A stretch of 64,000 nt of DNA from Chlorella sorokiniana (lineage: Eukaryota > Chlorophyta > Trebouxiophyceae > Chlorellales > Chlorellaceae): assembly GCA_025917655.1 (NCBI GenBank), contig CP084619.1, positions 2,771,001 through 2,835,000 of the forward strand, written 5' to 3'. Below, in pieces: positions 1-11,260 of the stretch. The position numbers and the translations under genes are program-made. Within the stretch, counting starts at the first letter, position 1. Each line of letters begins with the position of its first letter. The notes under the pieces are model-generated. The model saw nothing but the letters and a program-made list of their open reading frames with translations. It had not been told where the DNA came from and searched no databases.

Positions 1-660
1 CTGTCCCCAGATCACTGCTATCCCCTTACATCCATTACATGCGCACGCCTCATCTCAGCTGCCTAGGTCTGCCGTAGCAGGCTGTCTCTCTCAAGAGTGT
101 AGGATAGATTCAGAGCGTTCCATGAAATCAGTGTTGGTTTAGCAAGTCGAAGTACAGGGAGCACTCAACCAAAACAGGTCGCCAGAGTGGGGCCAAGCAG
201 GCATCCACCTGCGTTGTGTGTGAGAGACAGGGCCGCTGCTGCTGCCACTGCCCTACAAGCGGGCAGGCCTTTATCAGCCTCAGAGCGCCTCATCGTCGAC
301 GTACGAACGCCCTGATGCACGCTCCCGCCGCTTCACTGCAGGCACCCTGCTCTGCCCCGGCGCCGCCGCCCGGCCGCGCTTCCTGGGCTGGGCAGCGTCG
401 CTGACCTGTGAGGTAGGTGCGCTGCTTGACAGGGGCCGCTTCCCGCCCGCTGCACCCTGCCCAGCCGCAGCGCCGGGCGGCTCCCCCGCCCGCATCCTGC
501 ATCAGCGGCACCTCCCCATCCTCCGCATCACTGATCAGCGGCTTGAGCTTGCGCTGGCGGCGCATTGGCCGGGGGAGCCGCGCTATCGCCCTCCTTTGCC
601 GGCTGCGGCTGCTGCTGCAGCTGCCGTGCATCGGGTCCCTCCTCCCGGAATCTTCGCAGA
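1..660. other. Downstream flank of the SNF2-HNH gene
   Basis: The helicase/nuclease frame stops at 661. Alternative minus-strand frames continue to 290 with Arg/Ala/Gly-rich sequence, so an extra indel or a last exon here is possible. The first 200 bases are AT-richer and probably 3' UTR or spacer. No other gene recognised. Confidence 0.4.
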
Positions 661-3600
661 TCATGCGCGGTATCCTGTTGCGCCGCTTTGGGGCAGCATT
701 CTTGCCGGCCCCGGCTGCCAGGCTGGAGCCGGCGCGTGCCGCCTCCCGCGCCTGCTTCCGTTCCGCGCTTGCGCTTTGGTCACGTCGGCATGGCACGCCA
801 CACACAGCGTGCGCAGGTTGTCCACATCACACAGCCCGCCGCCCTGCAGGGCAGCGCAGCAAGAACTGGGCTCACCGTGAAAACAGTAACAACAGGCAGT
901 GTCGGCAACAGCAGCAGCGCTGCTTACAGCCTGAAACAGGACAAGCGCACGTGCGCCACCCCCCACACCAAAAACAACAGCATGCAGGCCCGCCACCCAC
1001 CTTGTACACCGGCACAACGTGGTCGGCCTGCCAGGCATGCCCCTGCACCGCTCGCCTGATCAGCAGGTCCAGGTAGGCGCCGTAGCCGCGGGCCTGGGGG
1101 GGCGCGGGTTGGGGGAGGGCGGGGAGGCATCCAGGATTCAGGGTGGGTGGGATGGTGCCGAGATGCGCAGGGTGCGGCAGCAGTTGCAGAGGGGCCGGGC
1201 GTCTTTGCAGGCGGCGGCCGCACCAGCAGCCTGGGCCAGTGCTGCGCGACGATGCGCCGCCGCGCCGCCTCCCAGCCGCGCGTGCCCTTCTCCACCGCCT
1301 GCAGCCGCTTCACCAGGGCGTGGCAGTCGAGGCGGCACAGCACGCACACCCCGCGCTCCAGCGCAAACAGCGCGCGGCGGCACGCGGAGCCGTTGCTCTT
1401 GCGCGCGTACCAGCCCTCGCAGTCGCCGCTGCGGGGAGCGCAAAGGGTGGGCAGCGCGGGGGCCGGAAGGGGGTGCGTGGGGGAGGCAAAGCGCGTCCTG
1501 AGAACACGCAGTATGGCAGGAGCACAGGCACCTGATGATTGCATGGGCCTGCCCTGCCCGCAACCCACACATGCAGACCCACCCGCAGAACAGGGCTGCC
1601 ATGCCCTCCAGCACCGCCTCGCGCGGCAGCGAACCGCTCGGCAGCGGCACCGCCTTGGCGCAGTTCATGCACAGGCGGCCCCCTCCGCGCTGAACGGCTG
1701 CTGGTAGGTGCCCTCGCGGCCGTGGCTGCGGGGGGCAGGCAGAGCGGGGCAGGCAGGGGGCGGTTCAGTCTGGTGCCGCCCTGCACCACCCCCACCCACA
1801 GCGGTCACTGGCCTGGCAGCGCTGCGACAGCAACGCACCGCGCTAGGCAGCCCCCGCCCCCGGCCAACAAGCGCACCTGGGAAACACAACCTTGACTGCG
1901 TGCCAGGCAGCGCCTGGAGGCAGCGCCAAGTCGGCGCGCCCCCTTGCCCCCCACAAAGCGAGCGTGGGAGGTGCCCAGGCGCCCCGCGGCAGCGGCGGCG
2001 CGCTCCACCTCCTCCACAGCCTATGGGGGGGGGCAGCGGGACAGCTTCACGGTTTGCCGTTGCTGCAACAAGCAGGGATGAACAGCAGGGCAACCAAGCT
2101 AGCAAGAGGGAAGGAGCGGGGTGAGCTGCACGGCACTTGAGGCGCCCGTCGATTGGGCCCTCGCTCACCTCCTGCAGCGGCAGGCGCAGTACCGTGTTGT
2201 ACAGCCGTGAGCGGAACAGGCTGCGCAGCTCGGCCCACTCGGCAGCAAACTCGTGCGCCTCCGCCAGCATGGCCGCCAGCCGGCCCACGCCCAGCCCTGG
2301 GTCCAGCGCAACCACACCAACGCCGGGGATGACGGGCGGGGAGCAGCCGCTGCCGGCAGCTGCAGCTACTGCAGCTCCCTGCTGGCCCCCTGGCTGCCGT
2401 GCTGCCCCTCTGCGCCGCCCTGCTGCGTCTGCTGCTGCTCCCCCTGCGCCTGCTCCGCTGCCCGCACCGCCTCCAGTAGCTGCTGCAGGGCGGGCGAGCC
2501 GTGCGCCAGCAGCGCCTCCTGGGGCAGGCTGAGGTGCAGCGGGGCGGAGCCGTCGGCGGCGCCGTGCAGGTGCACCCGCTGCGTGTTGGCAGACACCTCA
2601 AACCACACCGGCACGCCGCCGCAGGGCTGGGCTGGCGGGCAGGCCGCCGACGCGGGGCCTGGGGAGGGGTGGAGGCCGAGGCGGGCCCCTGGAGGGCGGG
2701 TGACGGGGCGGGAGGCGCAGCCGCAGGGACTTGGGTGCCGCGAGGGGAGCACTCCTCGGCGGCGCCTGCCCTGCTGTCGGCTGTCTCAGCGGGGTTAGCT
2801 GCCACCGACTCGGGGGCGCTGCCGGCTGCGGGCCGCTCACATGCACAGCAGTGCGGCACCCCAGCGCCAACCCCCCTCCTGCAGCCGCAGCCGCTGCGGC
2901 ACGCATGGCGGCAGCAGCCGTGGCAGGCGGCAGCGGCGACTCGCCGGTCTGGGTGCCGCCCCCTGGGCTGTCGCGCCGCGACGGCGCCTCGCTGCCGTCG
3001 CCCGGCCACTCCTGGTGGCCCAGTTGCGCCGCCGCGCTCGTCGGCGGCGGCGCCCAGCCGCGGGCCCCTGCCGCCGCCTGGGTCATGCCCCCTCCTCCGC
3101 ATCCAGCACCCCATCCACCAGCAGCCCCGCCTGCGCCGCCACCGCCTCGTTGCCGCTGCCCCCTCCCCCGCGCCGTCGTGCACCGCCGCCACGCGCGCCA
3201 GCGACCGGTTGAGCTGCTGCCAGCGGCGGTCGTCGGTAGTGCCCTTGGCGCACAAGAAGTAGACGTTAACGGGGTGGGACTGGCCCTGGCGGTGGGCGCG
3301 GTCCTCAGCCTGGCGCACGTGAGCCACCTCCCCCGGAAGCTCTGTTTCAAGTGTTTGTTTCGGGGGGGGGGGGGGGGGGGGCAGGACTGGGGTTTGAGGG
3401 CCTGCTAGGCTGTGCTGAGCGAGAGGAGCTAGGCTGACTGCGTGCTGACTGCATGCGGGCAGACGCTGCGTGCTCGCGCAACCAGCCAGCCCCCCACACA
3501 CACACACCTGCAAACACCACGGCGCGGCGGCGCTGAAGTCGAGGCCCACGCCCGCCGCTGTCACCGACAGCAGCGCCACGCGCAGGGCGGGTTCATGGCG

Positions 3601-6600
3601 GAAACGGCGCACGGCCAGGCGCCTGGGGTTGAAGGGGGGTTCCGTGGGGGTGAGGGTGTGTGTGGGGGGGGAGGGTAATGGGGGTTACACACAGGGTGAA
3701 TGAGATGGAAGCGGGTGCTGAGGCAGCATGGCAGGTGAGGGCGGTCATGGAACGGGTGGGCGCACAGTCATGTGCTGGGAGCGGCGTCAGCCAGCGGTCG
3801 GCAGCGCGCAGCGGCATTGCCCCCTCCCACCCCCAAGCCACCTGTCCTCCGCGTCGGTGCTGCCGTCGATGCGCACGTACGGCACGGGGCGTAGCCCGCC
3901 GCCCCTTCCAGCGCCGCCGACAGCCGGTTCATCACGCGGCGGTGGTGGGCAAAGACGAGGAGCTTGGGGCCCGCGGCCTCGCGCCCCCGCCGCCCATGCC
4001 GCCGTCGTCGCCGCCCTTGCGCGCCCCCAGCGCCGTCATGAGCCAGTCCACCACGGCAGGCACCTTTGCGACGCCGGTGCGCTGCCACTGCGACATGCCC
4101 CGCCGCCCCTGTTCCGACCCGCCCTCGCCGCCCTCCTCCTCCTCGCTGTCGCTGCCGCTGCCGCCCGCCCTCCTCCTCCTCCTCCTCCTCGCTGTCCTCA
4201 CCGCTCCCAGGCTGGCCGGGCGCCGCCTTGGGCCAGTGCTCGGTGGGAGGGCGGGGCAGGCGGATGACCTGGCGGCGCTTGGGCGGCAGCTGCGGCAGAG
4301 CAGGGGGCGGCAGGCAGAGGTGAGCTGAGCGGCGCGCTGGCTGCTGCATCAGCCACCCTCACCAACCGCGCTCCTCCCACACTCAGATGGCAGGCAGGAG
4401 CAGCCTGCTGGTGCCGCACCGCCCTGCACCGCACTTGCCAGGCGTTTGGCAGGCGGCGCAGCGCACGCCCAGTTGCCTGCCCCCCCCACCCCCACCTGCG
4501 ACAGCACGTCGCGCTTCAGGCGCCGCACCATCACCTCTGCCCGCAGCAAGTCGTGCAGCTCGGGCCCCGGCTCAGCCCCCCACGTGCCACTTGCGGTGCC
4601 GCTCGCCGCCGCGCGCCCGCCACCGGCACCAGGCGCCGCCCGCAGTAGGCCTGCGCAAAGTCGGTGCGGCTGCGCCCCAGCAGGCCGGGCGACAGCGCGT
4701 CCACCTGGCGGTACAGGTCGTACGGGCGGCTGAGGCTGGGCGTGCCGCTCAGCAGGACGGCGCGCCGCGCGCCCGCACCGCGCAGGCCACAGCCTCGGTG
4801 TGGGCGGCGTCGGGGGTGGGAGGACGTGCGCAGCGTGTGGCTCTCTGCGGGGCAAGGCCAGGGGCGGCGGCTCGGTGGGCAAGGCTCATCCATCGTTCAT
4901 TGCGGCGGCGTTCTTGCAAGGGCGATCCAGGCCAAGGCCAGGCAGAAGGTGCACAAACCCAGATCCTGCTCAGCAGGCAGCCCCTCGCAACACGAGGTTG
5001 ACCTGCCTCGCCGAGACCCGCCCCCCTCACCATCCACGATCACCACCCGCCACCGCATGCAGGCCAGGCAGAAGTGGGGGTTGCTGCAGGCGGGCGCGCC
5101 CCGCGCACAGGCCGGGGGAGCCGCCGCCCGGCCCTTGGCGGCGGGGCACGACAGCCGCTCCGTCATTTCGTACGAGGTGACGGCCACCAGCGGCATGGCG
5201 TCCTGAGGGGCAGGGGCGCTCAGAAACGGTCTTCAACATTCGATGCAAAAGGGGGAGGAGGCCAGAAGGCCCGTCCCGCTTATCGCATGCACACCGCAAG
5301 CAGCCCAGCAAAGAGCGCCGGCACCGTGCCAGCAGCTGCCCCCTCCCCTCGGGCCCCTCACCCGCGCCACCCGGCTCTGCGAGCAGTCCACCACGTGTAT
5401 GCTGCTGGGGCGCAGGTGGGGCAGCCAGCGCTCCAGCTCCTCCGCCCACTGCAGGCGCAGCGAGGCGGGGGCCACCACCAGCAGGGGCCACTCCTCCTGC
5501 GCAGAACGGGGGGCAGGTAGCGGGATGGGCGCAGCGCTGGGTGAGGGGGCGGGCGAGGCAAGCCGGGGAGACTCAGGCTGGGTTGGGGGGACAGCAGCGC
5601 CTCGGCAGGAGCCCTTTGCCTATTTACCCGCGCGCCCCCCCCCACACCCACACCCACCACACCCACCTGGTAGCAGGCAGCCAGAGCGATGGCTTGCACC
5701 GTCTTGCCCACGCCCATCTCGTCCGCCAGCAGGCAGCGCCCGCCGCGGGCCAGCCCAAAGCGCACCCCTTCACGCTGGAAGGGCAGCAGGGCGCGCTGCA
5801 GAGGCGCCGGCATGCGCGCGTAGGCGGCACAAACCTCGTCGGGGGCGGCCGCTGTCGCCACTTGCCCCTGCGCGGCGAGGGAGCAGCGATGCATACCTGA
5901 CGCCGTGCAGGGCACAACAGCACTGTGGGCACACATCGCCCGGTTGGCTCAACCACGCGCGCCAGGGCGGGTGCTGCACGCCTGCCGGCCGCCCCACCTG
6001 GCAGATGCCAGCGTGGGCTGCGGTACCATGCCACCAGCAGTCAGCAGGCTGATGCCGGGCGGTCGCGAGCCGAATCTGGACAGGCGCTCTCTCAGCCACT
6101 CGTACCGGCTCAGCGGGAATGACACGGGCGGCGGCTGCGAAGGAGCGGAAGGCGGGTGCTGCCCCTGGGCAGCCATCGTCGCCTCTGAATGCGCTGGCCC
6201 GCTGCCTCCAGCTTCTGCCGCAGCATCAGCGCTGCCGCGTGGAGGGGCAAGCTGCCCAGCAGGGCCCTGCGCCATCACTGGATCAGCACCCGCATCTGCA
6301 CATGGCTGGCGCGGTGCAGCGGTCGCCCTCGATGCGGAGTCTGCTGCAGCGCCTGAATCTGCCTCTGTCTGTGCTTGGTCGGGTGCTGGCGCGGGCAGCG
6401 CCGCCCGCAGGTCCACACCCGCTGCCTGCAGCACAGCCGCCACGCCGCCGCAGAAGCGCACGGCGTCCTGGGCGCCTGGCATGGGCGCCACATCCACGGC
6501 GCCTCGCTGGCGGTCCAACGTGATGCTCAGCTCCGGTGACAGCTTCCGTTCGGGTGGGAACTCGCGGTAGGCGCACGCGCGGGTAGAGCAGGCCCAAAAC

Positions 6601-7051
6601 GAAACATCCTCCAACCGTACCAAGCGGAGCGCGCCGCCACAGCCGCGCCCATACACGCCTGGGCAGCTGCGCCAAAGCCATGAGCGGTCGGTTATTAATT
6701 ATTGGTTTTTTATTACTAAACAACCCTGCTCAATAATGCAGGAATGCGTCAGGCATAGGCCATCACCACGTACTCTGCTTGCGAGGGTCGCAGTGGCGGG
6801 GGCGGCAGCTTGGCAAAGTGGCGAACACAGCGGAGCAGGCCCTCGCCGGTAAGGCAGGGCTCTCCTGAGTCGCTACGTTGCGGCTGTGCGACAGTTGCAG
6901 TCCCCGCTGCAACAGACGGTGCTACGCTGGCTGTCGACTGCTGCTGCTGTCTGGACACCTGCTGCCTGGATTCAAGAGCTTTGTGCTCCAAGGCAGCGAC
7001 GGCTTGCAGGTCCTCCAGGCCCCACTCCTCCTCGTCGTCCCAGTCGCTCAT
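661..7051 (-). CDS. ZRANB3: ZRANB3-type SNF2 annealing helicase with C-terminal HNH endonuclease
   Basis: A multi-exon nuclear DNA-remodelling ATPase. The N-terminal region (about 6650-6060) ends in a HARP-like stretch containing [18 protein letters not shown]2 motif I is [16 protein letters not shown] (about 5740-5690). The DESH box is split by an intron near 5030/4850 (VVIVD, then ESHTLR). Motif III is [15 protein letters not shown] (about 4760) and is followed by [12 protein letters not shown]. Helicase C carries [13 protein letters not shown] and EDRAHRQGQ (about 3560-3290). The last exons encode the HNH module: [20 protein letters not shown], then [11 protein letters not shown] spliced to [18 protein letters not shown] (about 1390-790). 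This order matches animal ZRANB3 and the plant SNF2-HNH protein AT5G07810, which restart stalled forks. The start at 7051 assumes an acidic first exon ([18 protein letters not shown]) spliced to about 6640. That exon has its own in-frame stop near 6749, so a separate small protein with helicase start at 6656 is the alternative. A base seems missing in the C-run 4576-4581. Confidence 0.85.
3362..3381. repeat. G20 homopolymer (C20 on the sense strand of the helicase gene)
   Basis: Twenty consecutive G on the plus strand, inside an intron of the minus-strand SNF2-HNH gene, just upstream of the acceptor preceding the [19 protein letters not shown] exon. In the sense direction it is a C-tract. Confidence 0.9.
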
Positions 7052-7376
7052 GGGAGCTCACATTCCAAGTCCCGCAGCCTCTTTCCAAGGCATATAAAAT
7101 GTATATGTATGCATACAAGTTGAAGGGATTGCTAAGCAGTAGAATAACGCATCCTAGAGGTTGCCAAGTAGCACAGCGCACATGCCGCCGCCCGCTAGCT
7201 CGCAGAGGGTCGCTCCACTCCACAAAATGCAAAGGGTCCCTTTAACCAAGCTTGCATTGTGACAATGTGGGAGACCACGCCGAATCATTAAGGGGACGCA
7301 AAACTGGCAGGTGGCAAAAGGACATACCAAAAATGAGGCGGGATGGAGGGCACCCGAGCACAGGCAACTTGTCAGT
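7052..7376. other. Intergenic: helicase 5' flank and FKBP 3' flank
   Basis: Both neighbours are on the minus strand, so this spacer holds the end of the FKBP transcript and the promoter of the SNF2-HNH gene. Apart from the AT-rich element at 7085-7116 I see no gene or structured RNA. Confidence 0.5.
7085..7116 (-). promoter_or_regulatory. TATA-like AT-rich element upstream of the SNF2-HNH gene
   Basis: An AT-rich island, strikingly poor in GC for this window, lies 35-65 bases upstream of the ATG at 7051. On the minus strand it reads ATACATATACATTTTATATG. It resembles a TATA box and supports transcription starting just upstream of 7051. This is inference from composition and position only. 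Confidence 0.35.
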
Positions 7377-8454
7377 TCACACAATGTTGAGCAGCTCCAC
7401 TCTGAGCTCAAAGCTGTCGCAGTTGGGCGGGATCTCCTGTTCCCCTTCGCTGCCATAGCCGAGCTCAGCAGGGACCAGCAGGCTGCGTTTGCCGCCAGCC
7501 CGCATGCCCACAACCGCCTGGGACAGAGCCGGGGGGCTTGGGGCCGCCAGCACCTGCGAACAGCCCGCCCGCACTCTCCACATTGCGCGCTGACGGCCCC
7601 GACACAGGCTGGCCCGCAATGAACTCAAATGGCTGCAGGGGGAGTGCGGGGCAACCAGTGAGGGGGGCCTGCAGAATGAAAACTGTGGCAGCAGAACGCA
7701 TCAGCCAGCAACTCGCGCAGCAGCTGGCCTGACCGCGACCCTACCCAAGCCACCCACCTCGGCCACGGTGCGGTTGCCGCCCAGCGTGCGCGCAGCGCGG
7801 GTGGACACCACGGACAGGCTCCGGTAGCGGCACTCGAAGTGTACCACCACCCGGCTGCCCTCCACTGCCTTGGAGCCGCTGCCCTCCGCCAAGTCGTAGT
7901 AGCGCAGGCGTGGCTCCGCAGCTGGTCAGGCGGGATAGCAGGGGCATGCCGGCCAGTTTTGACAGCAGTTGGCCACGGGCAAGAGCGAAACGACGGCAAG
8001 CTGCAAGAGACCGCGCTCAGTAGTAAAGAGGCAGATTTTGCTGCTCTTACCTAACTCCGAGTAGTCTTCTGCAGGTATGGTGCGCTTCTTCAGCTCCTTC
8101 TTGAATCTGCAGACCAGTCCACAGCAGCAGCAGGCTGAGGGATTGGCAGGAGGCTGCGGTGCAAAGGCTCTGCCTCTGCTCTGATGCAGTGCCAGACAAA
8201 CCGCACCACCTGCAGCCACAAAATGACCCATCATCTCACCCCAGCGCTTGTGCGGGAGTCGCCTGGGCAGCCAGCACTGCGGCAAGGACAGCAGCTTGCA
8301 GCTGACGACGCGAGAGCTGAGCAGCGGCTGCTGCTGTGCCGGTGCCACTCTCCTGCACTGCTGCCACCACCATGCGACGCCGCTCGCACGGCTGCCGGCA
8401 TGAACCTTGGCTACCAATGGCCTGGAAGGGCTTGGCAAGCCGCAGCGTGGCCAT
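7377..8454 (-). CDS. Chloroplast (thylakoid lumen type) FKBP peptidyl-prolyl isomerase
   Basis: Predicted to catalyse cis-trans isomerisation of prolyl bonds in the thylakoid lumen. Exon 1 starts with MATLRLAKPF and encodes a bipartite targeting region: a basic stroma-targeting part, then LSRRQLQAAVLAAVLAAQ and ATPAQA, which has twin arginines, a hydrophobic core and an AxA-like cleavage site. Later exons give FKKELKKRTIPAEDYSEL, YYDLAEGSGSKAVEGS, VVVHFECRYRSLSVVSTR and AVVGMRAGGKRSLLVPAE, ending in DSFELRVELLNIV. The order matches plant lumenal FKBPs of the FKBP16/17/18 group; I cannot say which. Splice phases join cleanly at FKKEL and at AAEPRLRYYD. One break occurs in the C-run opposite 7531-7536, where homologs carry PKPPPA; two bases seem to be missing. 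The start at 8454 was chosen over upstream in-frame codons because it places the targeting peptide correctly. The gene is head-to-head with COX10. Confidence 0.85.
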
Positions 8455-8849
8455 GGAAGCAATTGTGTGGTGTCGGCACTGGGAGGTGTGGGCTGGGAGT
8501 CGCCCTCCAGTGATACAGCAAATCGAGATGGCGGTGCCGATGCTGCTTCGTGAAGCCAGGGCGGTCCATGCAGCCTCATAGCTTTCATAGCTTGTGCCAG
8601 CTCGGCGTGGCCACTTTCGATCAACAGGCACCTCCAGGGCTTACAAGGCTCACACGGGATACACCCCTGCCCTTATCCTATTGCTTCCATCTCGTATACA
8701 CCTCCCCAAGGTTTGGGTTTGGTGCGGGCCACCGTAGTCAGTGTGCTGCCTGTTGCCTTGCTAGCTTGAACGGCATCGAGCAGAACGCTGGTTCACCCCG
8801 GAGGTGTTTGATATCGACGGCGCACAGCTTGTAGCAGCAGGGGTCTGCG
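8455..8849. promoter_or_regulatory. Divergent promoter between FKBP and COX10
   Basis: About 395 bases separate the two start codons, which point away from each other, so both promoters and 5' UTRs must lie here. The stretch is less GC-rich than the flanking exons. I see no convincing TATA box and no gene. Confidence 0.5.
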
Positions 8850-10750
8850 ATGCGAAGGCACGCAGCTCAGCTTTGCAGGCAGCTATGGGCTGAGGCGCAG
8901 TCCCACGCATGCAGCAACGGGGCCAGCACCTCGGGTCGCGGAGAGCTGGCCTGTTGGGCAGCCAGCACGGGCCGCCAGCGGTGGCTGTCCACCACGCCGC
9001 AGCAGGCGGCGGCCCTCGTGACGGGCGGCAGCAGCGCGGCAGCGGCAGCAGCGGCGGTGGCAGCGGCAGGCGGCCGGCGCGGGCCGCCCAGCGGCATGCG
9101 TTGCCTGCGCCTGCTGCTGCACGACTACAAGCAGCTGTCCAAGCTGCGCCTCAGCCTGCTGGTGGTCGCCACGTCGGCGGCGGGCTACGCAGCCGGCAGC
9201 CGCGAGGCGGTCGACTGGGGCGGCATGGCCTGGACCTGCCTGGGCACCCTGCTGGCCTCCTCCTCAGCCAACGCCCTGAACCAGGTGTACGAGCGCAGCA
9301 ACGACGCCCGCATGAAGCGCACAATGAACCGGCCGCTGCCCGCGGGGCGCATGTCCCGCCCCCACGCCCTCGCCTTTGCCGCGCTGGCGGGCGCCGGCGG
9401 CGTGTGGCTGCTCGCGGAGAAGGTGAGTCGGCACACCAGACCCCTGGCTGCTCTGGCAGTTCTTGCCTGCACACCGGCCCTGCTGCTGCTGCCTGCCTGG
9501 GCCGGCTTGTCACCCACCCCGGTCCCTCCCCATCAACCCAACGCAGACCAACGCAACCACCGCGGCCCTGGGTGCTGCCAACATCGGGCTGTACGCCGCC
9601 GTGTACACCCCCTGAAGCAGCTCAGCGTGGCCAACACGTGGGTGGGGGCGCTAGTGGGCGCCGTGCCGCCGCTCATGGGCTGGGCAGCGGCGGCGGGGGC
9701 CTGGACGTGGGGGCCGCCATCCTGGGCGCCGGCCTCTACTTCTGGCAGATGCCGCACTTCATGGCGCTGGCCTGGATGAGCCGCGCCGACTATGCGGGTG
9801 GGTTGGAGGGGGTGCGTGTGTGTGGTGGTGGGGGGCCCGATCCATGTGCATGGCAGCAGAGCACACCCCAGGCAGGCGGGCACGCCGCACCGGCAAGTCG
9901 TTGCATGCTGGTGCCTTGTGTGGCAGCTAACACAGCCACTGCCGCAGCGGGGATGCTGCCAGCGCTCCGCGTTGTCACTGATGCAAGGCTGCCGTGCTGC
10001 CCGCCCTTGCTCCCTGTTGATGCAGCCGGTGGTTACCGCATGCTGTCACTGGTGGATGCGAGCGGGCGGCGCACCGCGGCGTGCGCGCTGCGCCACTGCC
10101 TCTACCTCTTCCCGCTGGGCGCGCTGGCCACCTGGCTGGGGGTGACCTCCCCCTACTTTGCGTACGAGTCGGGTGCGCGCTCCTGCTTGGGGGCGCGGGG
10201 ACGGGAGGCGGAGCGTGCCTCGCTGCAAGGCCAGAGAATGCGCGCGGCGCGCCGCGTACAAAGTGCCTGCCGCGGTAATGACAGCGCAGCACCGCAGGGC
10301 AGCATAGTTCAAGCGACCGACACCGCTGGCTGCTCATTTGCCCGACTTCCCAACCCCCACCTCGCAGCCTTCATCACGGGCGGCATGATGCTGACGGCGG
10401 CCAAGTTCTACGGCGCACCCTCCACCCCCAACGCCCGCCTGCTCTTCCGTGCCTCCCTGCTGCACCTGCCCCTCTTCATGGCCGCCTTCCTGGCCCACCG
10501 CCTGCCCAACACCAACGCAGACAAGGCCGGCCTGCTGCTGCTCAATGCGCGGCGCCTGGGCCTGGGGCCCCGCTGGAGCCTGGGGAGCAGCAGCCCGCCG
10601 CAGGGTGCCGGCCCGGCATGCAGGGGGAGGAGGGGGAGGAAGGGGAGGAGGAGTCGCTGGCGGGACAGGCCCTGGCAGCGGCCGCGCGGCTTCGGCTGCA
10701 GCTGCCGCCCCTGCCCTTCCTGCCGCCGCTGCCGCTGGAGGTGCTGCTGA
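8850..10750 (+). CDS. COX10: COX10, protoheme IX farnesyltransferase (heme O synthase)
   Basis: Transfers a farnesyl group to heme b, giving heme O for cytochrome c oxidase, in the mitochondrial inner membrane. The N-terminus (MRRHAAQLCRQLWAEAQ, later RQRWLSTTP) is an Arg/Ser-rich presequence. Exon 1 carries the UbiA-family core: NALNQVYERSNDARMKRTMN, with the N and DxxxxR residues, then RPLPAGR. After an intron at 9424 come TNATTAALGAANIGLYAAVY, VGALVGAVPPLMGWAAA, GLYFWQMPHFMALAW, GGYRMLSLVDASGRR and the last membrane segments around LHLPLFMAAFLAH. The frame breaks twice, at the C-run 9608-9612 and the G-run 9695-9699; adding one base to each restores the family sequence. The C-terminal tail is uncertain: this frame stops at 10750, but a further indel in the G-rich stretch near 10620-10650 would extend it to 10869. 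Confidence 0.9.
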
Positions 10751-11260
10751 GGTGCCCCTCCAAGGCCAGCTGTGAGCAGGCGGCGGCACAGCTGGAAGAT
10801 GAAGAGCAGCAGCAGCAGCAGCAGACGACGCCAGCCGTGCAGGGCGACACGCAGGTTACGAAACCTTGACTAGCAACCTTGCCATCAGCGCCATACCACC
10901 CTTGTCGGAACTACACAAACTACAACTCCCATCTATCGACTGCCTACCCGTGACACCTATGGTATAGCATTAGACGATGCCAGATGATGGGGCGTGGCAG
11001 TTGTAATGATGGGGACAGCAGCCCTGTTAGCTGGATGTGCAGCATAGAGCCAACAGATGCACTCCTCCTGTGTCACAGTCTCAGCTATTCTGCGGACTTT
11101 GTTTGACTGCTTGACCCTCTCCGCCTTGCCAGACCTGGCTGGAAGCTCTGAGGGGAGGTGCGACAGGGTGGCGCGGCTTGCGGCCAGGCTTCGCTTACAA
11201 GGCCAGCGCAGTTGAGCAGTGCAGCGGTCAAGGGCATTGCGGGGTGGCGGCTTGGGTGGC
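10751..11260. other. Convergent 3' regions of COX10 and eIF3f
   Basis: Genes end toward each other here. Positions 10751-10869 may still encode an Ala/Leu/Gln-rich COX10 tail in another frame. The rest, with lower GC around 10870-11140, is most simply two 3' UTRs. I see no gene. Confidence 0.45.

Noticed and set aside
2047-3612. 521-residue minus-strand frame as a complete protein
   Set aside because: Only its parts around the helicase C motifs are conserved; it reads through introns containing the C20 tract and GT/CA runs, so it is not one exon.
9601-9720. COX10 as a pseudogene because of two frame breaks
   Set aside because: Protein sequence is conserved on both sides of each break, the breaks lie in G/C runs, and the same kind of break occurs in many essential genes of the window.
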